From NCBI RefSeq assembly GCF_034009455.1, contig NZ_CP125380.1, positions 1,095,001 to 1,159,000 on the forward strand: DNA of 64,000 bases. Direction: 5' to 3'. The notes under the pieces are model-generated. The model had not been told where the DNA came from, ran no database searches, and saw only the letters and a list, made by a program, of their open reading frames with translations. The position numbers were made by a program, and so were the translations under genes. Below, one piece after another: positions 1 through 8,633 of the stretch. The stretch comes from Pseudomonas sp. P5_109. Lineage in GTDB: Bacteria > Pseudomonadota > Gammaproteobacteria > Pseudomonadales > Pseudomonadaceae. Numbering within the stretch: position 1 is the stretch's first letter; every line of letters begins with the position of its first letter.

Positions 1-51
1 GCATAACGAACGGTGGACCTTTCAATCTCCCTGAACTCGAAGGTGGCTTAC

Positions 52-1800
52 ATGGCTGAGTCCGATAACTTTTCCTCTACCCATTCCGTGCAGGGGACCT
101 ATGCCGACCTGATCCTCGTCAACGGTCGCATCTACACCCAGGACCCTGCCAACCCATGGGCCGAAGCGGTGGCGATTCGCGATGGCAAGTTGATCGGTGT
201 CGCCGGGCTCAGCCAGATCGAAATGTTCAAGGGCCCAATCACCCGTGTGCATGACCTGCAAGGCGCGTTCTGCATGCCCGGCCTGCACGACATGCACACC
301 CACCCCGACCTCGCGCTGGCGCCGCGCTACGCCGATGACCTCGACGTCGGCATCGAAGACCCAACCCCGGAACAGCTGCGCGAAAGCATTCTTGCCTACG
401 CCGACAGCCATCCCGGCGACGGCTGGATCTACGGCCAGTACTGGGTGCGCTACACCTTCCGCGAAGCCGGCCTGACCCCGGGCCGGGCCTGGCTCGACAG
501 CGTCATGCCGGACCGCCCGGTGGCGTTGCTCGACCGCATGTGGGGCACCATGATGGTCAACTCCAAGGCCCTGGAACTGGCCGGCATCGATGGCAACACG
601 TCCGACCCGCGCAACGGCTATTTCGAGCGTGACGAGCTGACCGGCGAACCCACCGGCCTGATGATCGACGGCGCCTACGCGATGATCCACGCCGCCATGC
701 CGCCGACCCCGGTCAGCGTGCTGCGCCGCGCCTACCGCGATGGCGTGCACTTTCAGAGTTCCCGTGGCGTCACGGCGAGCAAGTACGTGCACGTCTGCGA
801 ACAGCGCTTGCAGGCCCTCAAGGAGCTGGACGACAGCGGCGAACTGACCGTGCGCATCGAGGCGGCGATCAGTTGGCAGGACGACATTTTCCCGGTGCGT
901 CGCCGCTGGGAACTGCTGGCCGGCGAACGTCACTACTACCGCAGCGCACGCCTGAGCGCCAACGCGGTGAAGTTCCATTTCGACGGTACCGTGGAGCCGA
1001 AGTCTTCGTATCTGCTGACCCCTTGGCCGCAAGAAAAAAGCTGGCGCGGCAAGCTCAACCTGACCCCGGAACACATTACCGACATGGTGGTGGACATGGA
1101 CCGCAAGGGCATCCGCGTGATCGCCCACTGCACCGGCGACGGCGCCTCCGACGTGTTCCTCGATGCCGTGGCCGAGGCCCGCCGTCGCAACGGTTTCAGC
1201 GGCGTACGCCACCAGTGCGCCCACAGCACCTTGCTGCACCCCGGCAACCTGCCGCGCTTCAAGGAACTGAATGTCATCGCCGAGTTTTCCCCGGCCGCCT
1301 GGTACCCGACACCGTTCGCCAGCGGAGCGCGCTCCGGTTACGGCCAGGAACGACTCAAGCGTATCTACGATTTCAAAGGCGTGCTCGCCGCCGGTGGCAC
1401 AGCGGTGATGGGCACCGACTGGCCGGTGGCGTCCATCGACCCGTGGCTGGCGCTGGAAACCATGATCACCCGGCAGAACCCGTGGAACGACGACCCGGCC
1501 TGCTTCGGTGACCCGATCAGCCTCGAACAGGCACTGACCGTGATCACCAGCAACGGTGCGATCGCCATGGGCCTGGAACACAGCACCGGCAGCCTGCAGG
1601 TGGGCAAGGCGGCGGACCTGATCGTGATCGACCGTGACCTGTTCGCCGAGCCAGCGCGCAATTACATCCACAAGACGCAGGTGCTGCTGACCTTCGTTGA
1701 AGGGCAACTGGTCTACGACCGCCATTCGACGCTCGAAGCTGTCGGCCTCAAGGCCGTGTGGCAGGGCGAACCACCGGTGCTGGAGGGCAAGGCAGAATGA
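52..1800 (+). CDS. Amidohydrolase family 3 protein (YtcJ-like)
   Basis: A 582-residue metal-dependent hydrolase of the amidohydrolase 3 family, predicted cytoplasmic, hydrolysing C-N or similar bonds; the substrate cannot be read from sequence. The metal-binding HxH follows the first beta strand (PGLHDMHTHPD). Later metal ligands are expected in the HCTGDGA and HQCAHST segments and the GTDWPV segment near the C-terminus. I chose ATG 52 over an upstream GTG at 13 because the alignable family sequence begins after it; the upstream context is barely visible at the window edge. Its stop overlaps the start of the CobW gene (ATGA), so it is translationally coupled to it and through it to a class II aldolase. 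The context suggests a small catabolic operon. Family call firm, substrate unknown. Confidence 0.85.
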   Translation: MAESDNFSSTHSVQGTYADLILVNGRIYTQDPANPWAEAVAIRDGKLIGVAGLSQIEMFKGPITRVHDLQGAFCMPGLHDMHTHPDLALAPRYADDLDVGIEDPTPEQLRESILAYADSHPGDGWIYGQYWVRYTFREAGLTPGRAWLDSVMPDRPVALLDRMWGTMMVNSKALELAGIDGNTSDPRNGYFERDELTGEPTGLMIDGAYAMIHAAMPPTPVSVLRRAYRDGVHFQSSRGVTASKYVHVCEQRLQALKELDDSGELTVRIEAAISWQDDIFPVRRRWELLAGERHYYRSARLSANAVKFHFDGTVEPKSSYLLTPWPQEKSWRGKLNLTPEHITDMVVDMDRKGIRVIAHCTGDGASDVFLDAVAEARRRNGFSGVRHQCAHSTLLHPGNLPRFKELNVIAEFSPAAWYPTPFASGARSGYGQERLKRIYDFKGVLAAGGTAVMGTDWPVASIDPWLALETMITRQNPWNDDPACFGDPISLEQALTVITSNGAIAMGLEHSTGSLQVGKAADLIVIDRDLFAEPARNYIHKTQVLLTFVEGQLVYDRHSTLEAVGLKAVWQGEPPVLEGKAE

Positions 1801-2741
1801 CTTCCCAACGCATCGCCGTGACCGTCGTCTCGGGCTTCCTCGGCGCCGGTAAAACCACGCTGCTCAATCGCATGGTGCGCCGTGCCGAAGGCAGTCGGCT
1901 GGCGGTGATCGTCAACGACTTCGGTGAGTTGAACATCGATGCGGCCATCGTCTCCGAAGTCACTGACGCGGTGTACAGCCTGCAAAACGGCTGCATCTGC
2001 TGCACCGTGCAGGAAGACCTGCTGGCGCAACTCGGCAGCCTGGCGCAGCTTGAACCAAGGTTGGAGCGCATCGTCATCGAGTGCAGCGGCGTGTCCGACC
2101 CGCAGCGCATCGTGCAGACCCTGGCTTATCCACAGCTGCGCAGCCAGATGCAACTGGACATGGTCATCACCGTGGTCGATGCCACCCGTCATCTGCAACT
2201 CGATGGCGAGTACGCGCGACTGGCCCGGGCACAGGTGGCCGCTGCCGACTTGCTGCTGTTGAACAAGACCGACCTGGTCGACGAGGCGCAGTTGCAGGCG
2301 CTGCGCGACGCGTTGGGCCTCAGGACTCGAGTACACGAAAGCGTGCAGGCGCAGCTGCCGGATGCGCTTTGGCTCGACACGGATCTGGAGCTTGAGCCGC
2401 GCACAGTGAAACCGCTGACGCGGGTGGCCGATGGCGATCACGGCGAGATGTTCAGCAGTTGGCTGTGGCAGAGTGACAAGCCCCTCGATGCTGAAGGATT
2501 GCGTGGCTGGTTGCAGGCGCTGCCCAGCGATGTGTTCCGGGTCAAAGGGCTGGTCAAGCTGGCGCAGGGCAACAAGGCGCATTGGCTGCAACACGTCGGC
2601 ACACGCAGTCAGTTTCTGCCGGCCACGGATGAAGCGCAGGCGGTCACCACACGCCTGGTGTTTATCGCCCGCCGTGGTTTCGACGGCTGGGAAGCGTTGG
2701 GGCAGGGGCTTGAGGCCTGCACCGTGAAGGTGAGCGCATGA
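1797..2741 (+). CDS. CobW/COG0523 family metallochaperone GTPase
   Basis: A 314-residue G3E-family GTPase. Residues 13-20 form the Walker A loop (GFLGAGKT), the CxCC metal-binding motif is at residues 66-69 (CICC), and NKTD is the guanine-specificity motif. The C-terminal third corresponds to the CobW C-terminal domain. Known members deliver zinc or cobalt to client metalloenzymes or insert cobalt in cobalamin synthesis. No cobalamin genes are nearby; instead it overlaps two probable metalloenzyme genes (amidohydrolase upstream, class II aldolase downstream) by four bases each. I infer that it serves one or both of those enzymes. Start ATG 1797 lies inside the preceding gene's stop region. 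Family call firm, client assignment speculative. Confidence 0.9.
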   Translation: MTSQRIAVTVVSGFLGAGKTTLLNRMVRRAEGSRLAVIVNDFGELNIDAAIVSEVTDAVYSLQNGCICCTVQEDLLAQLGSLAQLEPRLERIVIECSGVSDPQRIVQTLAYPQLRSQMQLDMVITVVDATRHLQLDGEYARLARAQVAAADLLLLNKTDLVDEAQLQALRDALGLRTRVHESVQAQLPDALWLDTDLELEPRTVKPLTRVADGDHGEMFSSWLWQSDKPLDAEGLRGWLQALPSDVFRVKGLVKLAQGNKAHWLQHVGTRSQFLPATDEAQAVTTRLVFIARRGFDGWEALGQGLEACTVKVSA

Positions 2742-3493
2742 ATCCGACCGAACAACGGTTGCGTGAAGAACTTGCCGCCTGCTATCGGCTGGTTGCGCAT
2801 TTTCGCATGACCGACCTGATCTTCACCCACATCTCGGTGCGCATTCCGGGGCCGGAGCATCATTTTCTGATCAACCCTTACGGGCTGATGTTCGACGAGA
2901 TCACCGCGTCGAACCTGGTGAAAATCGACCTCGATGGCCACGCCGTGGAGCCGTCGCCATACCCGGTGAATCCGGCCGGTTTCGTGATCCACAGTGCCAT
3001 CCATGGCGCCCGTGACGATGCGCAATGCGTGCTGCACACCCACACCAAGTCCGGTTGCGCGGTGGCGGCGCTGAAGTGCGGGTTGTTGCCGGTGAACCAG
3101 ATATCGATGGAGTTCTACGGCCGGGTCGCTTACCACGACTATGAAGGCGTGGCGCTGGATTTGAGCGAGCAAGAGCGCCTCGTACAGGATATCGGCGACA
3201 AGCCGGTGTTGATGCTGCGCAACCATGGTTTGCTGACCGTTGGTGAAACCGTAGGCCAGGCGTTCATGCGCATGTACTACCTGGAAAAGGCCTGCGACAT
3301 TCAGTTGGCGGCCATGGCTGCCGGTGAGTTGGTACTGCCATCAGACGAGGTTTGTGCGCATACCGAGCGGCAATTCAATGATCCGGGGCGGCCGCTGGAA
3401 GAGGGGGAGCTGGCTGACCCGGATGCCATGCAACTGGCTTGGGCGGCGTTGTTGCGGTTGCTGGAACGCATTGCTCCGGGTTATCGCGACTGA
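2738..3493 (+). CDS. Class II aldolase/adducin family protein
   Basis: A 251-residue protein of the class II aldolase/adducin fold, usually zinc-dependent aldolases or epimerases. The HTH metal ligands are visible at residues 100-102 (LHTHTKSG) and a third His in RNHGLLTVG at 163. The start overlaps the CobW stop (ATGA), so it is the third gene of a coupled operon. Comparable proteins often act on sugar or hydroxy-acid derivatives, but no substrate is indicated here. REP repeats follow directly and probably mark the operon end. Confidence 0.85.
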   Translation: MNPTEQRLREELAACYRLVAHFRMTDLIFTHISVRIPGPEHHFLINPYGLMFDEITASNLVKIDLDGHAVEPSPYPVNPAGFVIHSAIHGARDDAQCVLHTHTKSGCAVAALKCGLLPVNQISMEFYGRVAYHDYEGVALDLSEQERLVQDIGDKPVLMLRNHGLLTVGETVGQAFMRMYYLEKACDIQLAAMAAGELVLPSDEVCAHTERQFNDPGRPLEEGELADPDAMQLAWAALLRLLERIAPGYRD

Positions 3494-3521
3494 TCCAAGC
3501 CATCGGTTGATTGGGCTGGCC

Positions 3522-3750
3522 CCTTCGCGAGCAAGCCCGCTCCCACAGGGTGAGTGGATGTACGCAAAATCCGCGACCGACAAAAACCACTGTGGGAGCG
3601 GGCTTGCTCGCGAAGAGGGCCTGTCAGGCGACATCGATGGTGGGTGTAAGGACGCCTTCGCGAGCAAGCCCGCTCCCACAGGGTGTGTGGGTGTACGCAA
3701 AATCCGCGAGCAACCGAGACCCTGTGGGAGCGTGGCTTGCCCGCGATGCA
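3522..3750. repeat. Cluster of four REP sequences in alternating orientation
   Basis: Four copies of a 25-30 base REP with core GAGCAAGCCCGCTCCCACA or its complement, at about 3522-3550, 3591-3616, 3655-3682 and 3720-3748, alternating in orientation so that neighbours can pair as long hairpins. The fourth copy is divergent (GCGTGGCTTGCCCGCGATG). They fill the gap between the converging aldolase and histidine kinase genes. The spacer TGTACGCAAAATCCGCGA recurs in closely similar form after the first and third copies, so the unit duplicated as a block. No protein is expected here. Confidence 0.9.
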
Positions 3751-3764
3751 GGCGCCTCGGTCTG

Positions 3765-5285
3765 TCAGGCCTGCCGCGGGGTATTCAGGTTCATCGACCG
3801 TACCGCCAACGTTGAAGCGGTCTCTTCATCGATCGGCAACGAAAACCGAAACGTCGCCCCACGTCCCGGCACATCGATCAACTGAATCTCGCGCCCGTGC
3901 AGTTGCAGGATGCGATGCACGATCCGCAGCCCCAGCCCGCCATCACGCCGTGCGCCGCCGATGTTGAACGGGCGCAGGAACAGGCCTTCGCGCAGTTCCG
4001 GGGCAATGCCGGGGCCGGTATCGCTGACCGTGACTTCGATGAATGACCCTTGCGGACGCAGGCCCAGTTCGACCTCGCCACCGGCCGGGGTATGGCGCAG
4101 GGCGTTGTCGAACAGATTGGTCAGCACCCGCTCGATCAACCCGAGATCCGCGCAGGCCGCCGAGGCATTTGGCGCGAAGGTGGCCTTGAGTTCGACTTTG
4201 CGCGCTTCGGCAGTGAGTTCGAATTTCTGGAAGATGTCCTGGGCCAGATCGGTGAGAGAGAAGCGCTCCAGCACCGGTTGCACGAAGCCATGTTCCAGCC
4301 GCACCAGTTCCAGCAGCGACTGCGCCAGGCCACCGACCTTGCGGCTCTGGTCCAGGGCGATGCCGAGGTAGCGACGGCGGTCGGCGGGAGACAGCGTGGC
4401 GTCCTTGAGCGACAGGGTTTCCAGATATCCGTGTAGCGAAGCCAGTGGCGTGCGCAAGTCGTGGGAGATGTTCGCCACCAGTTCGCGGCGTTCCTGATCC
4501 TGGCGGGTCAACGAGCGCCATTGTTCGCCCAGGCGTGCCTGCATCTGCCGGAACGTGGCATCGAGCACGGCGATTTCATCGTGGCTCGCGGTTTTTTCCA
4601 CCGCGACAGGCAGGGCCGGTGTGACCGGGACCCCATCGATGTCGAACTGGCTGACCGTTTCGGTCAAGCGGCGCAGTGGCCGGGTGATCAGGGCAAACGC
4701 GGTGAGACCGGCAATCAGGCACAGCAGCGCCACCAGTCCGATGGATAACAACGCTGTGTTGAGCGCCGCGCTGGTCGCGCCACGTTCGGCCAGGCGGTCG
4801 TGATCCTCACCGAGCAATACGACGTAGAGATAACCGGCCGGCTTGCCATCAACTTTCAGCGGTGCGGCGCTGAACACCTTGCGCGCATCGAGGCTGCGCG
4901 GGTCATCACCGAGAATCGGCAGGGCATCACCGCGCAACAGGCGCTGGATCGGCGCCAGGTCGACCCGTTCGCGTCGGATCCGGCCCTCGGGCGCAGCGCT
5001 GCCGACAATCTTGCCTGCGGAATCGAGCAGGTACACCTCGACGCTCGGGTTGACCTGCATCAGTTTGCTGAACAGGTCGCGCACGGCGTTGGGCATCAGG
5101 CCCTGGGTGTCCATCAGCACCGTGTCATTGGCGATGTGCTGCGCCAGTTCCCGGGACAAGCCTTGCACCACTTCCTGCTCATGCATCTGGTTGGAGCGCA
5201 CCTGCATCCACGCCGACGTGCCGCAGCACACCAGCAGCAGCACGGCGAACACCAGTGACAGGCGTTGCGTCAGGGTCAGCCTCAT
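3765..5285 (-). CDS. Sensor histidine kinase of a two-component system
   Basis: A 506-residue inner-membrane histidine kinase. TM1 is about residues 8-27, followed by a periplasmic sensing region of about 150 residues, TM2 about 177-200, a HAMP linker from 201, the dimerisation/phosphoacceptor segment with His275 (ANISHDLRTP), the N box (LFDNALRHTP) and the G1 box (SDTGPGIAP). It overlaps the upstream response regulator gene by four bases, so the two form one operon and a cognate pair. The signal sensed is not evident. It neighbours the periplasmic Msr genes, but nothing in the sequence shows that it controls them. Confidence 0.92.
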   Translation of the reverse strand: MRLTLTQRLSLVFAVLLLVCCGTSAWMQVRSNQMHEQEVVQGLSRELAQHIANDTVLMDTQGLMPNAVRDLFSKLMQVNPSVEVYLLDSAGKIVGSAAPEGRIRRERVDLAPIQRLLRGDALPILGDDPRSLDARKVFSAAPLKVDGKPAGYLYVVLLGEDHDRLAERGATSAALNTALLSIGLVALLCLIAGLTAFALITRPLRRLTETVSQFDIDGVPVTPALPVAVEKTASHDEIAVLDATFRQMQARLGEQWRSLTRQDQERRELVANISHDLRTPLASLHGYLETLSLKDATLSPADRRRYLGIALDQSRKVGGLAQSLLELVRLEHGFVQPVLERFSLTDLAQDIFQKFELTAEARKVELKATFAPNASAACADLGLIERVLTNLFDNALRHTPAGGEVELGLRPQGSFIEVTVSDTGPGIAPELREGLFLRPFNIGGARRDGGLGLRIVHRILQLHGREIQLIDVPGRGATFRFSLPIDEETASTLAVRSMNLNTPRQA

Positions 5286-6001
5286 GGCTGTGGCTCCTCA
5301 CCGGTGGCGAACTTGTAGCCGCGGCCCCACACCGTGAGGATGCGCACCGGTTGCGCCGGGTCGGCCTCGATCTTGGCGCGCAGGCGGTTGATGTGGGTGT
5401 TGACCGTGTGCTCGTAGCCTTCGTGGCTGTAGCCCCACACGGCATTGAGCAGGTCCATGCGCGAAAACACCTTGCCGGGCTGGCGGGCGAAGAAGTACAG
5501 CAAGTCGAACTCCCGGGGCGTGAGGTCCAGGCGCCGTCCGTCGAGGGCCACTTCGCGGGTGATCGGGTCGATGGCCAGGCCGTCGATGAGCAGGCTGCCG
5601 GCGTCCATCTTCAGGTTGCGCGCCATGGCATCGACCCGGCGCAGCAGCGCCTTGACCCGGGCCACCAGTTCCAGCATGGAAAACGGCTTGGCCAGGTAGT
5701 CGTCGGCACCCAGTTCGAGGCCGAGAATCCGGTGCACTTCGCTGGAGCGCGCACTGGTGATGATGATCGGCGTGTAGCGCGCCATGGCGCGGGCGCGGCG
5801 GCAGATTTCCAGGCCGTCGACGCCGGGCAGCATCAGGTCGAGAACCAGCGCATCCCAGTTGCCTTGCTGCAGCAGGCGCATGCCTTCGGCGCCATCGGCG
5901 CTGTGCACCACCTCGAACTGCTCATCGCGAAGATGCAGGCAGATCAGGTCGGCGATGTGCTGGTCGTCCTCGACCACGAGGACGCGTTTGGTCTGTTCCA
6001 T
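5282..6001 (-). CDS. OmpR-family response regulator
   Basis: A 239-residue two-domain regulator: an N-terminal receiver with the acidic pair after VLVVED and phosphoacceptor Asp55 (LVLDLMLPG), a conserved Lys in LAKPFSM, and a C-terminal winged-helix DNA-binding domain (LTPREFDLL ... VWGRGYKF). I chose ATG 6001, preceded by AAGGA, over an in-frame TTG at 6010. It overlaps the kinase gene by ATGA. Target promoters are unknown; the msrB-dipZ-msrA unit begins about 275 bases away and is transcribed divergently. Confidence 0.93.
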   Translation of the reverse strand: MEQTKRVLVVEDDQHIADLICLHLRDEQFEVVHSADGAEGMRLLQQGNWDALVLDLMLPGVDGLEICRRARAMARYTPIIITSARSSEVHRILGLELGADDYLAKPFSMLELVARVKALLRRVDAMARNLKMDAGSLLIDGLAIDPITREVALDGRRLDLTPREFDLLYFFARQPGKVFSRMDLLNAVWGYSHEGYEHTVNTHINRLRAKIEADPAQPVRILTVWGRGYKFATGEEPQP

Positions 6002-6037
6002 CCAGGTCAATCCTTCAGCGCAATGTGCGTAGTGCCC

Positions 6038-6143
6038 CCTGTAGGAGCGAGCCTGCTCGCGAAAAACCTGAGGACGCCGCGGGGCGTCAGGAATCGCGTG
6101 TCATCGTTGGCCTCCATCGCGAGCAAGCTCGCTCCTACAGTAG
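6038..6143. repeat. REPIN: two inverted REPs with a conserved spacer
   Basis: Two REPs of the TGTAGGAGCGAGC type face each other (about 6038-6066 and 6113-6143), separated by a roughly 46-base spacer. The spacer is clearly related to those of the elements at 31581, 57634 and, inverted, 38851, so the whole ~105-base unit moved as one element. It lies in the divergent intergenic region between the response regulator and msrB. Confidence 0.88.
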
Positions 6144-6275
6144 TGGCATGCGCATTGTGCGGGTTTTTCGGAGCCCGAGTTATCACGAATTGTTTAACTT
6201 CCCGTGAGGATTTGGCGATCACCCAAAGCCTAGGCTGTGTTCCATGAAACACCCCTGGATTTTTGGGAGACGAGC

Positions 6276-6794
6276 ATGTTTTCACGACGGCAATTTCTTC
6301 TGGCGAGCGGCGGGCTGGGGATGACGGCCCTGGCAATCGGCCTGTTGCCAAAGTTTTCCACAGGCACTGCATGGATCAGCGAGGCCAGCGCGGCCGAGGC
6401 GTTCGAAGTGACCCACAGCGACAGCGAATGGCACACGATCCTGAGCGATGAGCAGTACGACATCCTGCGCGAAGAGGGCACCGAACGGGCCTACAGCAGC
6501 CCGCTGAACAACGAGCACCGCGACGGCACTTTTGCTTGTGCCGGTTGCGAGCTGCCGTTGTTTTCCTCGGCGACAAAATTCGACAGTCGCACCGGCTGGC
6601 CGAGTTTCTGGGCACCGCTGGACAAGGCCGTGGCCACCCGTCAGGACCGTGCGTTCGGCATGGTCCGCGAGGAAGTTCACTGCCGGCGCTGCGGCGGGCA
6701 TCTGGGGCATGTCTTCGACGACGGCCCGAAACCCACCGGCTTGCGCTACTGCATGAACGGCCTGGCGATGAAGTTCGTGCCGACGACGGTGTGA
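6276..6794 (+). CDS. msrB: Exported methionine-R-sulfoxide reductase MsrB with Tat-type signal
   Basis: A 172-residue MsrB that reduces the R epimer of methionine sulfoxide in proteins. The N-terminus carries a twin-arginine signal (SRRQFLLASGG, residues 3-13, then a hydrophobic stretch and an alanine-rich cleavage region near residue 40), so it should act in the periplasm rather than the cytoplasm. Structural zinc cysteines are at 88, 91, 136 and 139, and the catalytic Cys is in RYCMNG at 159. ATG 6276 follows GGGAGA with good spacing. The next genes encode a DipZ-like electron carrier and an exported MsrA, which supports a joint periplasmic repair role. Confidence 0.92.
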   Translation: MFSRRQFLLASGGLGMTALAIGLLPKFSTGTAWISEASAAEAFEVTHSDSEWHTILSDEQYDILREEGTERAYSSPLNNEHRDGTFACAGCELPLFSSATKFDSRTGWPSFWAPLDKAVATRQDRAFGMVREEVHCRRCGGHLGHVFDDGPKPTGLRYCMNGLAMKFVPTTV

Positions 6795-6827
6795 TTCCCT
6801 ACCACTCACTTTTTGCAGGTAATCGCC

Positions 6828-8603
6828 ATGTGGCTGCTGGTCCTCGCTTATCTCGGTGGTGTGCTGACGATTGTCAGCCCGTGCATTCTGCCGGTATTGC
6901 CGTTTGTCTTCGCCCGCACCGGGCAACCCTTCGTCAAAAGCGGATTGCCGCTGCTGGTGGGGATGGCGCTGACCTTCGCGCTGGTCGCCACGTTGGCGGC
7001 AGTGGGTGGTGGCTGGGTGGTGCAGCTCAACCAGTACGGGCGCTGGCTGGCGCTGGTGTTCGTCGCGTTGTTCGGTCTGACCCTGTTGCTGCCGCAACTG
7101 GCCGAGCGCCTGACCCGGCCGTTGGTGGCGGCGGGCAGTCGTTTGTCGGAAGCGGCGGGCGCCGATGCGCGGCCGCGTCCCGGTGCTTCGTTCCTGATCG
7201 GCGTGGCCACCGGCCTGCTGTGGGCGCCGTGCGCCGGGCCGATCCTGGGCTTGTTGCTGACCGGTGCGGCGCTGCAAGGGGCGAGCACTCAAACGACCTT
7301 TTTGCTGCTGGCGTACGCCGCAGGTGCGGCCACCTCCCTCGCACTGGCGTTGCTGTTGGGCGGCAAAGTCTTTTCGGCGATGAAGCGCTCGATTGGCGCT
7401 GGCGAATGGGTGCGTCGCGGCCTCGGCGCGGCGATGCTGGCCGGTGTGGCGGCGATTGCCCTGGGTCTGGACACGGGCGTTCTGGCGCGGTTTTCCACGG
7501 CATCGACCGGTGGTATCGAACAAGCACTGGTGGAGAAACTGTCCGGCAAATCTCCGCGCAACAGCGCGGCGATGATGGCGCAGAACACGGCCTCCGAAGG
7601 CGCGGTGCAAGTGGCTGACAAAACCCCGGGCACCTTGCCGGTCGAAGGCAACCTGCCGCCGCTGGATGGCGCCGTACAATGGCTCAACTCGCCACCCCTC
7701 GATGCCCAGGCGCTGAAGGGCAAGGTCGTGCTGGTGGATTTCTGGACCTACTCCTGCATCAACTGCCTGCGTTCGCTGCCCTATGTGAAAGCCTGGGCCG
7801 AGAAGTATCGCGATCAAGGCCTGGTGGTAATCGGCGTGCACGCACCGGAGTTTGCCTTCGAACGCGACGTCAACAACGTCACCAAAGCCATGAAGGACCT
7901 GGGCATCAACTACCCGGTGGCCATCGACAACGAATTCAAGATCTGGCGCGCCTTCAACAACGAATACTGGCCGGCGCACTATTTTGCCGACGCTCAGGGC
8001 CGCATCCGTTATCACCATTTTGGCGAAGGCGCGTACGACGAATCGGAGCGGGTCATCCAGCAGTTGCTGCGTGAAGCCGGCGCCGCCAAGGTCTCGGACG
8101 GGCTGATCAATGCCAAGTCTGACGGCGTGCAAATGGCCCCGGACAGCAACGAAGTGCAGTCGCCGGAAACCTACGTCGGTTATCAGCGCGCGGAACATTT
8201 CGTACCGGAAACTGCACTGGTACCGGACAAGGTCGCGGCCTACAACCCACCAACGCAACTGGCCCTCAACGACTGGAGCCTGGGTGGCCAATGGCATGTC
8301 GGCGCGGAGCGGGCCACGGCCAACGCACCGGCCAGTCGCATCGTCTATCGCTTCCACGCCCGTGATTTGCATTTGGTGCTCGGCCCAGGCGCCGATGGCA
8401 AACCGGTGCGCTTCAAGGTGCTGATCGACGGCAAGGCGCCGGGTGCTGACCACGGCATGGACGTGGCCCCCGATGGCAGCGGCACCGTGACTGACCAGCG
8501 CTTGTATCAACTGGTGCGGCAGAACGGTGGCGTGACCGACCGGACTTTCAGCATCGAGTTTCTTGATCCGGGCGCGTCGGCCTATGCCTTCACCTTCGGC
8601 TGA
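6828..8603 (+). CDS. DipZ-like protein: CcdA membrane domain fused to thioredoxin domain
   Basis: A 591-residue fusion. Residues 1-220 are a polytopic CcdA/DsbD-type domain with the conserved intramembrane cysteines Cys19 (SPCILP) and Cys135 (APCAGP). A linker of about 80 residues follows, then a TlpA/thioredoxin-like domain with CINC at 310-313 (WTYSCINC), and a C-terminal beta-rich domain of about 150 residues as in DipZ proteins. Such proteins carry electrons from cytoplasmic thioredoxin across the membrane. Between exported MsrB and MsrA, it is the obvious candidate to re-reduce both; that link is inference from context. I chose ATG 6828 because AGG sits about eight bases upstream. Confidence 0.88.
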   Translation: MWLLVLAYLGGVLTIVSPCILPVLPFVFARTGQPFVKSGLPLLVGMALTFALVATLAAVGGGWVVQLNQYGRWLALVFVALFGLTLLLPQLAERLTRPLVAAGSRLSEAAGADARPRPGASFLIGVATGLLWAPCAGPILGLLLTGAALQGASTQTTFLLLAYAAGAATSLALALLLGGKVFSAMKRSIGAGEWVRRGLGAAMLAGVAAIALGLDTGVLARFSTASTGGIEQALVEKLSGKSPRNSAAMMAQNTASEGAVQVADKTPGTLPVEGNLPPLDGAVQWLNSPPLDAQALKGKVVLVDFWTYSCINCLRSLPYVKAWAEKYRDQGLVVIGVHAPEFAFERDVNNVTKAMKDLGINYPVAIDNEFKIWRAFNNEYWPAHYFADAQGRIRYHHFGEGAYDESERVIQQLLREAGAAKVSDGLINAKSDGVQMAPDSNEVQSPETYVGYQRAEHFVPETALVPDKVAAYNPPTQLALNDWSLGGQWHVGAERATANAPASRIVYRFHARDLHLVLGPGADGKPVRFKVLIDGKAPGADHGMDVAPDGSGTVTDQRLYQLVRQNGGVTDRTFSIEFLDPGASAYAFTFG

Positions 8604-8633
8604 TATCCCTTCAACGCTTCAGGAGTTCGCCCC

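Noticed and set aside
22..1725. Long open minus-strand frame opposite the amidohydrolase
   Set aside because: High-GC codon bias leaves antisense frames open; its translation is rich in His, Gln and Val with no domain, and the plus strand has clear motifs.
3522..3750. Possible CRISPR-like array
   Set aside because: Repeats alternate in orientation and match genome-wide REPs; spacers are not uniform and no cas gene is present.
3511..3885. Short open frames through the REP cluster
   Set aside because: They translate REP hairpins (repeated GAGLLAK-like strings) and lack ribosome-binding sites.
6282..8510. 742-codon minus-strand frame opposite msrB-dipZ
   Set aside because: Same GC-skew artefact; spans three real genes and has low-complexity Arg/Gln/His composition.
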